Shown: piece after piece, positions 24,456 to 34,020 of the stretch
How positions within the stretch are numbered: the first letter of the stretch is position 1
Layout of the letters: the number at the start of each line of letters is the position of its first letter
Assembly: GCF_016458205.1 (NCBI RefSeq)
Contig: NZ_JAEMED010000001.1
Span: 22,791 to 86,790 of the forward strand
DNA from: Streptococcus sp. 121
GTDB taxonomy: Bacteria; Bacillota; Bacilli; Lactobacillales; Streptococcaceae
Direction: 5' to 3'
Length of the DNA: 64,000 nt
Position numbers and translations under genes: made by a program
The notes under the pieces: generated by a model
Told to the model about the DNA's origin: nothing
What the model saw: the letters and a program-made list of their open reading frames with translations, nothing else
Databases searched by the model: none

Positions 24456-25550
24456 ATGCAATTAGAAACCTCTTACCCTTTTCCCAATGGGATGCGAACA
24501 AAGAATCGCTTAGTCTTAGCCCCGCTGACTATTAGTGCCAGTCTGGCGGGTGGAGCTGTGTCGGAAGAGGATGTGGCGTTTTATAGGCGCCGGGCTGGAA
24601 GTGCGGGCTTGCTGATTACAGGGAGTGCCTATGTGCACCCTCTTGGACAGGCTTATGCGGATAGTTTCAGTGCTGCTGAGGATGATAAGATTCCTGGGCT
24701 AACCAGACTAGCAGAGGCCATGAAATCGCAAGGCAATCTAGCTATCCTGCAAATCTATCATGGGGGGCGTATGGTTCCATCAGACCTTATCGCGGAACAG
24801 CCCGTTGCACCGAGTGCGGTACTTGCGGAACATGGAGCAGTTGAACTTCCTAGAGCACTGACCAATGCTCAAATTGAGGAAGTCATTCAAGATTTCCTGG
24901 ATGCTATAGGTCGAGCCATACGAGCAGGTTTTGATGGTGTCGAACTTCATGGGGCTAATACTTATTTGATTCAACAATTTTTATCCCCTCATTCTAATCG
25001 TCGCCAAGATAAATGGGGAGGAACTTTAAACAATCGCATGCGATTTGCCAAAACCCTCGTTAAACGTGCCCGTCAGTTAATTGTGCAAGAGAGCCCGAAA
25101 CCCTTTCTATTGGGCTATCGTTTCTCACCAGAAGAAATTGAAGTTCCAGGGATTGAACTGAAGGACAGCTTGGCATTAATAGACCAGCTGATTCACTTAG
25201 GAATTGATTACCTGCATGTTTCTATGGATAATTTATGGCGATCCTCCTTGCGAAAACCAGAAGAAGAAGTACCAGTCATCTTAGCCATTCGGGATAAGAT
25301 AAAAGGACGTGTGCCTCTAATCGGAGTGGGTAGATTGAGAAAACCCGAAGATTGTGAGGAGGCATTGGAGTCTGGAATCCCTCTTCTAGCAATGGGAACC
25401 AGTTTACTTTTGGAACCCGATTGGTTGGAGCTGTATCGATTAAAAGAAGAATCAAAAATTCGTAGGTATTTGGACAAGGAAACATTAATCGATTTAGCTT
25501 TGCCAAACAATTTTGTTAGGGATTATGGAAGTTACTATGCTAAACCTTAA
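24456..25550 (+). CDS. Old-yellow-enzyme-type NADH:flavin oxidoreductase
   Basis: 364 residues from the ATG after GAAGGAGGACAAG. FMN TIM-barrel with the family motifs QIYHGGR, GFDGVELHGANTYLIQQFLSP and the substrate-loop SNRRQDKWGG. These enzymes reduce activated double bonds or aldehyde-derived enals; the substrate cannot be read from sequence. It directly follows the eut terminator and is 18 bases ahead of the phosphatase lipoprotein, probably as a two-gene operon. Confidence 0.82.
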   Translation: MQLETSYPFPNGMRTKNRLVLAPLTISASLAGGAVSEEDVAFYRRRAGSAGLLITGSAYVHPLGQAYADSFSAAEDDKIPGLTRLAEAMKSQGNLAILQIYHGGRMVPSDLIAEQPVAPSAVLAEHGAVELPRALTNAQIEEVIQDFLDAIGRAIRAGFDGVELHGANTYLIQQFLSPHSNRRQDKWGGTLNNRMRFAKTLVKRARQLIVQESPKPFLLGYRFSPEEIEVPGIELKDSLALIDQLIHLGIDYLHVSMDNLWRSSLRKPEEEVPVILAIRDKIKGRVPLIGVGRLRKPEDCEEALESGIPLLAMGTSLLLEPDWLELYRLKEESKIRRYLDKETLIDLALPNNFVRDYGSYYAKP

Positions 25551-25568
25551 AGGAAAAAGGAGAATAAA

Positions 25569-26891
25569 ATGAATTGGAAAACAGCAGCCGTTTTAGTATG
25601 CGGAACCAGCCTACTTTTAGGAGCTTGTCAGGCTACTATGACCAAGGAGGAAAGCAAATCGGATAAGCTGGAGCAATCCTCGACCAGTCAAAAGAGTACA
25701 GAAATACTGATGTCTGGAAATTGGGAATCCAAAGCCCATGCACGTTTAACACAACTGATTCAAGAGTATGGAAAATCCTCTCCAAACTATTCAGAAGAGG
25801 CACGACCATATGCCGTTTTTGATTGGGATAACACGACTATTATCAATGATATTGGGGAAGCCACTTTTGTTTATCAAATTGAGAACCTTGCTTTTAAAGT
25901 AACTCCTGTAGAATTTGGAAATGTCATTCGAACCCAAGTTCCAGAAGATGTTTTTAGCGAGGATTATCAAAACGAAGACGACCAAGCGATTTCCATTAAG
26001 GAAATTTCAGCAGACTTAGAGGCAGATTACCAGTATCTATATCAGGAATACAAAGGCTTCGAAGGAACGAAGAGCTTAGAAGAGATTCAAAAAACAGATC
26101 AGTACAAAGATTTTAGAGCTAAACTCCTATTCCTTTATGAAGCCATTGGGGATACCTTTAGCTCAGACATCTCTTATCCTTGGGTAACGTATTTATATGC
26201 GGGGATGACATCGGAAGAAGTTCAAAAACTATCTGAAGAATCCATTGCCAAAGCCTTGAAAGATGAGTTAGTCTCAGAAACCTGGGAAAGCCCAGGAAGT
26301 CAAAAAGGACAAGCAGGACAAGTCGAAATCGAATTCAAACGTGGAATTCGGACGGTGAAAGAAGTTCAAGACCTATACCAAATGCTAATGAAAAATGGAA
26401 TTGACGTTTATGTTAACTCCGCTTCCTACTATGATGTTATTCTACCTTTTGCGACTTCTAAAGAATACGGTTACGGTGTCCCAGAAGAAAATGTCTTTGC
26501 CATGCGTCTCTCTAAATCTGATGAAGGCGTGATTATGCCAGAATTGGATTCAGCCTTCCCTCAGACCCAGGGAAGCGGTAAGACAGAGACGATTAACCAA
26601 TTTATGGCTCCAAAACAGGGAGATAGCCAGCCAATTCTGATTGCTGGAGACAGTAATGGAGACTATGCGATGCTTAGTGATTTCCCTGAACTCAAGATGG
26701 GCTTGATTTTTAACCTCTTACGAAATCCTGAGAAGGGAATTGGTTTATTAGCCAAAGAAGCAGTAGCGGATTACAATCAGAAACAACCACTCTATTACTT
26801 GCAAGGACGTGATGAGAATAAGGGAGTCTTGATTTCAAGCCAACAAACGATACCACTAGGACAGCAAGAAGCTGTCTTAGTCAAGGACTGA
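25569..26891 (+). CDS. Surface lipoprotein of the HAD phosphatase superfamily
   Basis: 440 residues. A lipoprotein signal peptide ends in the lipobox LLLGAC (cysteine near 20), followed by a serine/lysine-rich linker. HAD motif I is YAVFDWDNTTI with the double aspartate DWDNT; a late motif IAGDSNGDYAML supplies the metal-binding aspartates. The DxDNT form is shared with phosphorylcholine phosphatases, which can also release ethanolamine from phosphoethanolamine. Its place after the eut genes makes that substrate plausible, but this is inference. Confidence 0.75.
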   Translation: MNWKTAAVLVCGTSLLLGACQATMTKEESKSDKLEQSSTSQKSTEILMSGNWESKAHARLTQLIQEYGKSSPNYSEEARPYAVFDWDNTTIINDIGEATFVYQIENLAFKVTPVEFGNVIRTQVPEDVFSEDYQNEDDQAISIKEISADLEADYQYLYQEYKGFEGTKSLEEIQKTDQYKDFRAKLLFLYEAIGDTFSSDISYPWVTYLYAGMTSEEVQKLSEESIAKALKDELVSETWESPGSQKGQAGQVEIEFKRGIRTVKEVQDLYQMLMKNGIDVYVNSASYYDVILPFATSKEYGYGVPEENVFAMRLSKSDEGVIMPELDSAFPQTQGSGKTETINQFMAPKQGDSQPILIAGDSNGDYAMLSDFPELKMGLIFNLLRNPEKGIGLLAKEAVADYNQKQPLYYLQGRDENKGVLISSQQTIPLGQQEAVLVKD

Positions 26892-26994
26892 TTGGTAAAA
26901 ACTAGATTAAGAAGAAAACCGAATCACTCATGGAAAACAATTGAATCCTGAAAGTGAGCGAATAAGGTCCAAAGAGTATTCCTTATCCTGAAAC

Positions 26995-27027
26995 AGGAGC
27001 CAGATTGAAGAAATCCGGCTCCTTTTT
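26995..27027 (+). terminator. Terminator after the HAD lipoprotein gene
   Basis: AGGAGCCaGATT and AAATCcGGCTCC form a hairpin followed by T5. Confidence 0.8.
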
Positions 27028-27044
27028 AAGGATTAATCGGGATT

Positions 27045-27205
27045 TATAGTCTTTTCGTTTACTTTTAGCACAAGGCAGTGATTCGTAGACAGCTCAAAAT
27101 CTTTGGGGGAGATTTTGAGCTGCCGATACAACTTTCGAAGAAAGTTTCAAATAAGTAGGGCAAGACGAGCCAACACAGTAATAAAAGATAAACTAAAAGA
27201 GTATA
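27045..27205. repeat. Long MITE variant (161 bp)
   Basis: Ends TATAGTCTTTT... and ...AAAAGAGTATA match the 106-bp family; the middle adds a perfect 12-bp hairpin AGCTCAAAATCT/AGATTTTGAGCT and an AACTTTCGAAGAAAGTTT element. It is the closest relative of the copy at 20518. The remaining 208 bases to the next gene hold only a weak promoter-like AT-rich stretch. Confidence 0.8.
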
Positions 27206-27413
27206 TCAGTTACCGCACTCCAAAACAGGAAGACCTACTTACTTGAAATAAGACTACAAGAATGGGAAGTATGCGGACTTGCATTTGAAAACAAATTCTC
27301 ATTTAAATTTATTTATGTAAAAAATGAATTGAGTTTTTGAAATTGGAAATACAAAATCTAAAAAAAGTATAGTAGAATAGAGCTACTAAAGATAACCATA
27401 TTGGAGAGGGCTT

Positions 27414-27650
27414 ATGAATACAATTGATTTGACAATTCCAGTAGCCGAAGTTTTAGATAAGCATCCCGAAGTGAAAGATCTCTTGATTGAACTGGGGTTC
27501 ACACCACTATCCAATCCAGTAATGCTCAATACCGTTGGAAAGATCACAAGTTTGAAGCAAGGTTCGAAATTGGCAAAGATTCCATTGAAATCCATTCAAG
27601 AGCAATTGGAATGGAATGGTTATACAGTTATTGGAGGATTAGATGACTAA
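27414..27650 (+). CDS. DUF1858 domain protein
   Basis: 78 residues matching the small DUF1858 fold (DLTIPVAEVLDKHPEVKDLLIELGF). Function is unknown; such proteins often pair with DUF438 or hybrid-cluster proteins. It overlaps the next gene by eight bases, so the two are surely co-expressed. GGAGAGGG lies before the ATG. Confidence 0.8.
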   Translation: MNTIDLTIPVAEVLDKHPEVKDLLIELGFTPLSNPVMLNTVGKITSLKQGSKLAKIPLKSIQEQLEWNGYTVIGGLDD

Positions 27651-28983
27651 TCAGACACGAATTGATTTACTAAAGCAAATCTTAATAGACTTGCATCATG
27701 GAGCCAGTCCAGAGTCTGTTCAAGATCTATTTAATGAACATTTTACAGGAGTCTCAGCCCTTGAGATTTCGATGATGGAACACGAGCTCATGGGAAGTGA
27801 TACAGGCATTACCTTTGAAGATGTGATGAAATTGTGTAATGTTCATGCTAATCTTTTTAAGGGGGCCATCGCGAATGTTGAGGTGGCTGATAGTGAGCAA
27901 GAAGGACATCCTGTTTTTATTTTTAAGCAAGAAAATCTTGCTTTACGGGCTGCCTTGCTACGGATTCGACGCTTGTTTGATCAGTTTGAGAAACATGACC
28001 TAGATCCGGAAATTAGCGCACAGATGCTCCAAGGCTTAAAAAGACAATTCAAACTCCTATCTCAGTTCGAACACCACTATACTCGTAAGGAAAAACTCTT
28101 TTTTCCGATTATGGAGAGATACGGACATGATGCTCCTCCGAGAGTGATGTGGGGAGTGGATGATGATATTCGTAATCTCTTTAAAGAGAGCCAACTCCTT
28201 CTTAACCAGTATCATCTAAATGGGGATGATATAGGACCCATCCGTCAAGCCTTTGATCAGTTTGCGACTGAATTTGAAGAGATGATTTTCAAGGAGGAAT
28301 CCATTTTATTAATGATCCTACTAGAAACCTTTTCACAGGACGATTGGCTTGCTATTGCAAATGAAAGTGATGCTTACGGCTATGCTATTGTGCATCCAAC
28401 TGCCAAATGGATTCCCAAGCGCCAAGAATTTCTCGAAGCAGCCACAGAAACAGAAGAGGGGACAGAAAATTCATCATACCAGTACCAACTTGACACACCT
28501 GCAGGAACAATCTCCATTTCGTTTACTCCAAAAATGAGGGAAACTTTGGTAGATACACAGCAAGTCCAACCCTTCGGTCATGGGTACTTATCACTTGAAC
28601 AGGCAAATTTGCTGTTAAACCATCTTCCCTTAGAATTAAGTTTTGTGAATAAAGATGATATCTTTCAGTATTATAATGTCAGTCACCCTAGTGATGAAAT
28701 GTTGTTTAAGCGTACGCCAAGCCAAGTTGGACGCCACGTAGAATTATGCCACCCTCCAAAAATTGTAGAGAAGGTTCGAACGATTATTGACCTCCTTCGA
28801 ACAGGCCAGCGAGACGAAGTTCCAATGTGGTTTAAAAAGGATGAAGCAACCTTTATTTATGTTGTTTATAAAGCCGTCCGAGATCAGCAGGGAGAGTTTC
28901 AGGGGGTTTTAGAATATGTTCAAAATATTCAACCTTTTTTCGAATTAGAAAATGAAGTGCAACGAGATATTTCAGAAGAATAG
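27643..28983 (+). CDS. DUF438 / hemerythrin-like / PAS-domain protein
   Basis: 446 residues in three parts: an N-terminal DUF438 region (about 1-75), a hemerythrin-like four-helix bundle with FEHHYTRKEKLFFPIMERYG and FEEMIFKEESILLMILLE (about 130-235), and a C-terminal PAS domain with FGHGYLSLEQANLLLNHLPLELSFVNKDD (about 305-430). This layout suggests sensing of oxygen, iron or NO stress through a di-iron centre. No output domain is present. Confidence 0.82.
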   Translation: MTNQTRIDLLKQILIDLHHGASPESVQDLFNEHFTGVSALEISMMEHELMGSDTGITFEDVMKLCNVHANLFKGAIANVEVADSEQEGHPVFIFKQENLALRAALLRIRRLFDQFEKHDLDPEISAQMLQGLKRQFKLLSQFEHHYTRKEKLFFPIMERYGHDAPPRVMWGVDDDIRNLFKESQLLLNQYHLNGDDIGPIRQAFDQFATEFEEMIFKEESILLMILLETFSQDDWLAIANESDAYGYAIVHPTAKWIPKRQEFLEAATETEEGTENSSYQYQLDTPAGTISISFTPKMRETLVDTQQVQPFGHGYLSLEQANLLLNHLPLELSFVNKDDIFQYYNVSHPSDEMLFKRTPSQVGRHVELCHPPKIVEKVRTIIDLLRTGQRDEVPMWFKKDEATFIYVVYKAVRDQQGEFQGVLEYVQNIQPFFELENEVQRDISEE

Positions 28984-29076
28984 TTAAGCCCTACAGTCAA
29001 AGCTGCTCTATTCAAACAATATGTCTTCTCCCATTAGTCTAGCGAGTCATAAACAATTCTTATTGATACTCATTCG

Positions 29077-29239
29077 ATTTCAAAATCTGACTTTGTCAAG
29101 CCTCTTTGATGAACTTACTGATTGCGTGTCTTACACGCTTAATTGATAATATTCAACAGGTCTCTCAGACCTGTTGAACTACCATCATCAGCTGTGCTCG
29201 TCATTTTTTTGAAATGCCGTGAGTATCTGATCTTGAAAT
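29077..29239. repeat. Second repeat family, copy B
   Basis: Related over its whole length to 4993-5152. Inverted ends ATTTCAAAATC/GATCTTGAAAT, and internal hairpins GCGTGtcttaCACGC and the perfect AACAGGTCT/AGACCTGTT. It lies in the 460-base gap after the DUF438 gene. Confidence 0.7.
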
Positions 29240-29315
29240 TAGTTAAGTATGAAATCAAACAAGAGTTACCATTTCTTATAAAATGCGTCAAAGTGGATTC
29301 ACTAACTAAAATAGG

Positions 29316-29347
29316 AAGGTTGAGACTTTTGTCCCAACCTCTTTTTT
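29316..29347 (+). terminator. Intrinsic terminator before the ABC operon
   Basis: AGGTTGAGAC and GTCCCAACCT form a hairpin followed by CT6. Confidence 0.75.
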
Positions 29348-29348
29348 C

Positions 29349-29411
29349 TTACAAAAATGTAAGTTAGGAGCCAGTCTTGTAAGATTTGTAGTAGGGATAT
29401 TTTTCTATAAT
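29349..29411 (+). promoter_or_regulatory. Bce-type response-regulator box and ABC promoter
   Basis: TTACA-AAAA-TGTAA (29349-29362) is a perfect fit to the TNACA-N4-TGTAA operator known for BceR-type regulators. A consensus TATAAT lies at 29406-29411 with no good -35, as expected for an activator-dependent promoter; the box is centred about 60 bases upstream of the start. The cognate regulator is encoded at 32262. Confidence 0.8.
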
Positions 29412-29444
29412 AGAGACAGAAAAAGTAAAGAAAGAAGGAAACAG

Positions 29445-30197
29445 ATGTTATTAGAAATCAATCATTTAGAAAAGGTTTATCGGACTCGTTTTTCCAAAGA
29501 GGAAACACGCGCCCTCCAGGATGTGGATTTTAAAGTTGAAGAAGGTGAGTTTATTGCAATTATGGGGGAAAGTGGGTCTGGTAAAACAACTCTTCTTAAT
29601 ATTTTGGCCACCCTAGATAAACCGAGTAGAGGTTCTGTTATCTTAAATGGCCAAGATATTACTAGAATTAAAGAGGGAAAATTAGCTGATTTTCGCCTTC
29701 GAAATCTAGGGTTTGTCTTTCAAGACTTTAACCTCTTGGATACCTTAACGATTCAGGACAATATTTTTCTCCCACTTGTGTTAGCTCGTAAATCGTTTCA
29801 GGAGATGGAACGCACCCTGGCAGTGTTAGCTCCCCAGCTGGGTATTCAAGATTTATTGCAAAAACGTCCGTTTGAATTATCTGGTGGACAGAAACAGCGT
29901 GTTGCCATTGCTCGTAGTTTAATCACCAAACCACAACTGGTTTTAGCGGATGAACCGACAGCAGCATTGGATTATCGAAATTCAGAAGACTTACTCCATC
30001 TTTTTGAAGAAATCAATCATTCTGGTCAGACAATCCTTATGGTAACCCATTCTGCCAATGCGGCTAGTCACGCCAATCGAGTTCTCTTTATCAAAGACGG
30101 TCGGATATACCATCAACTTTATAAAGTGGGAAAAACAAATCAAGATTTTGCTAAAGAAATTTCGCTAGCAATGTCTAGCTTGCTAGGAGGTGAATAG
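29445..30197 (+). CDS. Bce-type ABC transporter ATP-binding protein
   Basis: 250 residues with Walker A GESGSGKTT, signature LSGGQKQR and Walker B VLADEPTAALD. This MacB/BceA-like ATPase works with the FtsX-type permease encoded next, one base after its stop. Such pairs protect against cell-wall-active peptides such as bacitracin or lantibiotics by target protection, and also signal to the partner kinase. The peptide it responds to is not known. Confidence 0.9.
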   Translation: MLLEINHLEKVYRTRFSKEETRALQDVDFKVEEGEFIAIMGESGSGKTTLLNILATLDKPSRGSVILNGQDITRIKEGKLADFRLRNLGFVFQDFNLLDTLTIQDNIFLPLVLARKSFQEMERTLAVLAPQLGIQDLLQKRPFELSGGQKQRVAIARSLITKPQLVLADEPTAALDYRNSEDLLHLFEEINHSGQTILMVTHSANAASHANRVLFIKDGRIYHQLYKVGKTNQDFAKEISLAMSSLLGGE

Positions 30198-32168
30198 ATG
30201 TTTTATGTTAAACTAGCCTTACAGAATATTCAAAAGTCCTCCCGTATCTTTGCTCCGTTTGTATTAGCCAGTCTTGTCCTCTTTACGATCATGTCGGCAG
30301 TTTTTTCCCTCATGCTCAGCCCCGTGATTGCTAGCCTCGGAAGTGGCGGCATAACCTTATCTTTGGGTATTGTAGTACTAACAATTTTCTCCTTAAATAT
30401 GGAAATTTATAGTTTTAAATTTCTGTTGCAACAACGAACGCGAGAATTTGGTCTCTACAATATGCTGGGAATGAATAAAAAAAAGGTTTCGCTGATTGCC
30501 AGTTTGGAACTATTCTTTATTTTTTTGTTGATAGTGATTGCCGGATCCATCTTGGGGACGATTGTATCCAATCTCTTCTATCTTCTTTTTGTTAATTTGG
30601 TGGGTTATCATGAACTAAATTTTACGGGGAGTCCCTTAGCTTCGTTCTTTACAGGACTGATCTTTGCAGGAATTTTCCTAGTTCTGGAGTTTATAGCCAT
30701 TTATCAAATTGGAAAAACCAATCCTCTTGTTCTTTTCAGAACCAGTGAGAAGGGGGAGAGAGAACCTAGAGGAAATAGTCTTTTTGCGGTTCTAGCCTTG
30801 TTAAGCCTTGGTTTTGGTTACTATCTTTCTCTCTCATCCAAAGCGAGTGGAGTAGAGATTATTTTACGCTTTTTTATCGCAGTTCTTTTGGTCATTGCTG
30901 GAACCTATCTTTTCTATATGAGTTTTATTACTTGGTTTTTAAAAAGACGTCGAAAGAATAAACAATATTTTTACCAACCAGAGCACTTCATTACAACTTC
31001 CCAAATGATTTTTCGAATGAAGCAACATGCAATGGGCTTGGCCAATATTACGCTTTTAGCAGTTATGACCTTTGTAACCATAGCGACAACGACTTCTTTG
31101 TATGCAGGAACAAATGAAATTGTAAATAATCTTTATCCAACAGACACATCCTTAGAATATTTTGCGGAAACAAGAGAGCAAGGTGAGAACCTCTATCGTG
31201 AGTCTGTTTTAAACTCTTTCCCCGAAACTGAGAAGAATGCTCTATCTTACTGGGCTTTTCAGACTGCCATCCGCTATCAGGGTGGAGAATCGGTTACAAT
31301 TAATCCAGAAACAATGGGGGATTTGAATCCAACAGAAATTCTCTTTACTTACCTGGTTACCCAAGATGATTTTCGAAAATTAGGGAACCAATTACCGACT
31401 CTAGCTGATAATCAACTGGCCTTTGTTCGAATGAATGAAAAAACAAATCTAAAGGCATTGAGGTTGGGTGATCAACATTTTGAGGTTGTTCAAAATCTAA
31501 CCAAAGCTCAGTTTCCTGATGTGGCGAATACCTTTCAGTCTGCAGTCCTTGTAGTTGCCAATGATACGGTTTTAGAATCCTTTAGAAATTATTTCCAATC
31601 TCTCCAGCTAACAGGCTTTCCAGTTAACAGTGTTTACCGAGTTCTGACAGATCTTTCATCTGAACAGGTCTCTCAAATTGCAAGTGCTAATGGTGATAGC
31701 TATCTATTCGAAAATAAGGAGGGTGAAATTCTTGGTAGTGTCATGCAGAAACAAGAATACCAAGATTTAATGATTGGTTTCACAGGTGGTTTTCTTTTCA
31801 CAGGATTTCTCATTGGAATGAGTTTTATTCTGGGAGCCGCCTTAATTATCTACTACAAACAATACTCTGAAGGACATGAGGATAAAAAATCCTATAAAAT
31901 TTTACAGGAAATTGGAATGAGCCAGGAAGCCGTTAAGAAAACCATTAATTCCCAAATTGTTATCCTCTTCTTTTTACCTTTAGCGATAGCGATTCTGCAT
32001 TTTTTGGTCTCAACTGTGATGCTTCGACAAATGCTGGCTGAATTTGGGATTTATTCATCTAATCTGATTTACACTGTTAGTGCTGTAACTCTTATCTTGG
32101 TGGCAATTACCTACTATATTATTTATAAGTGGACCAGTCGTACCTACTACCATATTATTGAACGATAA
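30198..32168 (+). CDS. Bce-type ABC transporter permease (FtsX domains)
   Basis: 656 residues with about ten membrane segments: four-plus-two before and around 60-290, a large extracellular domain of about 200 residues between roughly 310 and 520, then three more near the C-terminus. The large loop is the hallmark of BceB-like sensors of peptide antibiotics. It directly follows the ATPase gene and is followed by a terminator. Confidence 0.9.
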   Translation: MFYVKLALQNIQKSSRIFAPFVLASLVLFTIMSAVFSLMLSPVIASLGSGGITLSLGIVVLTIFSLNMEIYSFKFLLQQRTREFGLYNMLGMNKKKVSLIASLELFFIFLLIVIAGSILGTIVSNLFYLLFVNLVGYHELNFTGSPLASFFTGLIFAGIFLVLEFIAIYQIGKTNPLVLFRTSEKGEREPRGNSLFAVLALLSLGFGYYLSLSSKASGVEIILRFFIAVLLVIAGTYLFYMSFITWFLKRRRKNKQYFYQPEHFITTSQMIFRMKQHAMGLANITLLAVMTFVTIATTTSLYAGTNEIVNNLYPTDTSLEYFAETREQGENLYRESVLNSFPETEKNALSYWAFQTAIRYQGGESVTINPETMGDLNPTEILFTYLVTQDDFRKLGNQLPTLADNQLAFVRMNEKTNLKALRLGDQHFEVVQNLTKAQFPDVANTFQSAVLVVANDTVLESFRNYFQSLQLTGFPVNSVYRVLTDLSSEQVSQIASANGDSYLFENKEGEILGSVMQKQEYQDLMIGFTGGFLFTGFLIGMSFILGAALIIYYKQYSEGHEDKKSYKILQEIGMSQEAVKKTINSQIVILFFLPLAIAILHFLVSTVMLRQMLAEFGIYSSNLIYTVSAVTLILVAITYYIIYKWTSRTYYHIIER

Positions 32169-32172
32169 TTTG

Positions 32173-32202
32173 AAAAGTCAGAGATTTTTGTCTCTGGCTT
32201 TT
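32173..32202 (+). terminator. Terminator after the permease gene
   Basis: AAAAGTCAGAGA and TCTCTGGCTTTT form a hairpin with T-rich sequence following. Confidence 0.75.
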
Positions 32203-32261
32203 CCTCTGTTAATTCCTGGTTATCTTTTTATTTTTCTGACAAAAGGTGTTAGAATGTCACT

Positions 32262-32927
32262 ATGAAACAAAGTGTCGTATACATTGTTGAAGATGATGCC
32301 TTGATTGTCGATCTTCTCAAGAAACATTTGGGCCAGAACCACCATGTTCTGAGCGTACAGAATTTTCGTGCAGTGAGCCAAGAAGTTGCAGAAATGCAAC
32401 CAGATATTATTTTGATGGATATTCGTTTACCTTACTATAATGGCTTTTACTGGACCACTGAGATTCGTAAGAGTATGACCATGCCCATTATTTTTATATC
32501 TTCTAGTGATGACGAGATGAATGCGGTTATGGCTATGAATATGGGCGGTGATGATTTTGTGACCAAGCCCTTTTCCTTGGAAATTCTGGATGCCAAAATT
32601 GGTGCTTTTTTACGACGGGTGAATCAATTTGCACCTGCTCAGGACTTCAGTGTGGATGATTTTCATCTGAGTTTGGAAGGGCGCTTACGACGAGGACAAA
32701 ACCAGGTACAGCTAACCCCAACGGAAACACGGATTTTGAAAGCTCTCTTTAAGGGGCAGGGACAGGTTGTCAGCAAGGACGAATTGCTCAAGGACTTATG
32801 GGAGAATGAAGATTTTATTGACCAGAATACCCTCAATGTCAATATGACCCGTTTGCGGAAAAAGGTAGCGGAAGTGGGGTTTGATCGGATTCATACTGTA
32901 CGGGGAGTGGGGTACTTGGTTAAATGA
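32262..32927 (+). CDS. Bce-type response regulator, OmpR family
   Basis: 221 residues: a receiver domain with EDDALI, phosphoacceptor in LMDIRLPYYNG and the TKPFSLEILDAKI end, then a winged-helix DNA-binding domain (LTPTETRILKAL, TVRGVGYLVK). It should bind the TTACA-N4-TGTAA box ahead of the ABC operon. It overlaps the kinase gene by four bases. Confidence 0.92.
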   Translation: MKQSVVYIVEDDALIVDLLKKHLGQNHHVLSVQNFRAVSQEVAEMQPDIILMDIRLPYYNGFYWTTEIRKSMTMPIIFISSSDDEMNAVMAMNMGGDDFVTKPFSLEILDAKIGAFLRRVNQFAPAQDFSVDDFHLSLEGRLRRGQNQVQLTPTETRILKALFKGQGQVVSKDELLKDLWENEDFIDQNTLNVNMTRLRKKVAEVGFDRIHTVRGVGYLVK

Positions 32928-33862
32928 TAGGCTCTTTTCTTCGAGAATACCGTACCTTCTTTCTTGCTTATATTTTACTGACAAGCTCTTATCTGATTTT
33001 GTTCTATCTTTACCAACTTCCCTGGGCCTTCTTTCTGCAATCTGTCTTTTTATCCTGGACTATCTTTCTTATTCTCATTCTAAGCCTTTTTTGGAAATTT
33101 TTTCATCGAATGAAAGCCTTACAAGATGGAATTCATGAATCTGACCTCTATCTTCTCAATAAGCCCATTGACCGCGCTTATTTATCTTTGCTTGAAAAGG
33201 AGAAGGACGATGCCCGCCAGCAACTCTTGTCCTATAAGAAAAGGGAAGAAGATCTCCAAGCAGTGGTCAAGTTATGGTCTCATCAAATGAAGGTGCCACT
33301 TGCAGCCCTCTCGTTAATGAGTCAGACGAAGAAACTGGATCCACAAGACGTGGACAATCAGCTCTTACGATTGGATAATTACCAAGCCAACCTCCTTAAC
33401 TACCTAAAACTCAGCAATCAGAGCAGTGATTTCCGCTTTGAAGAAGTAGAAGTGCGCCAAATCATGGTTGACTTAGTAAAGAAATACCGCACCCACTTTT
33501 TACATAAACAAATTGCTGTTAGTATAGAAGGCAAGTGGAAGCTTAAATCTGATCGAAAATGGCTTTCCTTCGCCCTCTCCCAAATCCTAGATAACGCTAT
33601 CAAGTATAGCCAAGAAGGCGGATCCGTCCAGATTCAACTGGATAAGGGGGTCCGTATCAGCGACCAGGGCATTGGCATTCTGCCAGAAGACATCCCCCGC
33701 CTCTTTGATCAAGGCTTCACCGGATTTAATGGCCGCGAACACCAAAAAGCCAGCGGCTTTGGTCTCTACCTAGCCAAGCGCGTGCTCGACCAACTAGAAT
33801 TGGACATTGAGGTTAGAAGTCAGGTAGATGAAGGAACACAGGTAATGGTGAGGAAGAAGTAA
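32924..33862 (+). CDS. Bce-type intramembrane-sensing histidine kinase
   Basis: 312 residues. Two N-terminal membrane helices (about 10-30, 37-57) are joined by only a few residues, the intramembrane-sensing layout in which the ABC permease does the sensing. The phosphoacceptor histidine is in LWSHQMKVPLAALSLM; the ATPase domain has ILDNAIKYS, ISDQGIGI and GFGLYLAKRVLDQL. Confidence 0.92.
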   Translation: MIGSFLREYRTFFLAYILLTSSYLILFYLYQLPWAFFLQSVFLSWTIFLILILSLFWKFFHRMKALQDGIHESDLYLLNKPIDRAYLSLLEKEKDDARQQLLSYKKREEDLQAVVKLWSHQMKVPLAALSLMSQTKKLDPQDVDNQLLRLDNYQANLLNYLKLSNQSSDFRFEEVEVRQIMVDLVKKYRTHFLHKQIAVSIEGKWKLKSDRKWLSFALSQILDNAIKYSQEGGSVQIQLDKGVRISDQGIGILPEDIPRLFDQGFTGFNGREHQKASGFGLYLAKRVLDQLELDIEVRSQVDEGTQVMVRKK

Positions 33863-34020
33863 AGGGGAACGAAATTGTGACCACTAATGCTGATTTTCAT
33901 TTAACAATTTTTAAAAATAGATTTAATTAAACTGCCTAGGAGACTTTCATCTTTTTTATTGGGAAATGAGAAGGTAAGAGATAAAATTCAGTGAAAAAGA
34001 TAGAAATAACTGAATTATGC

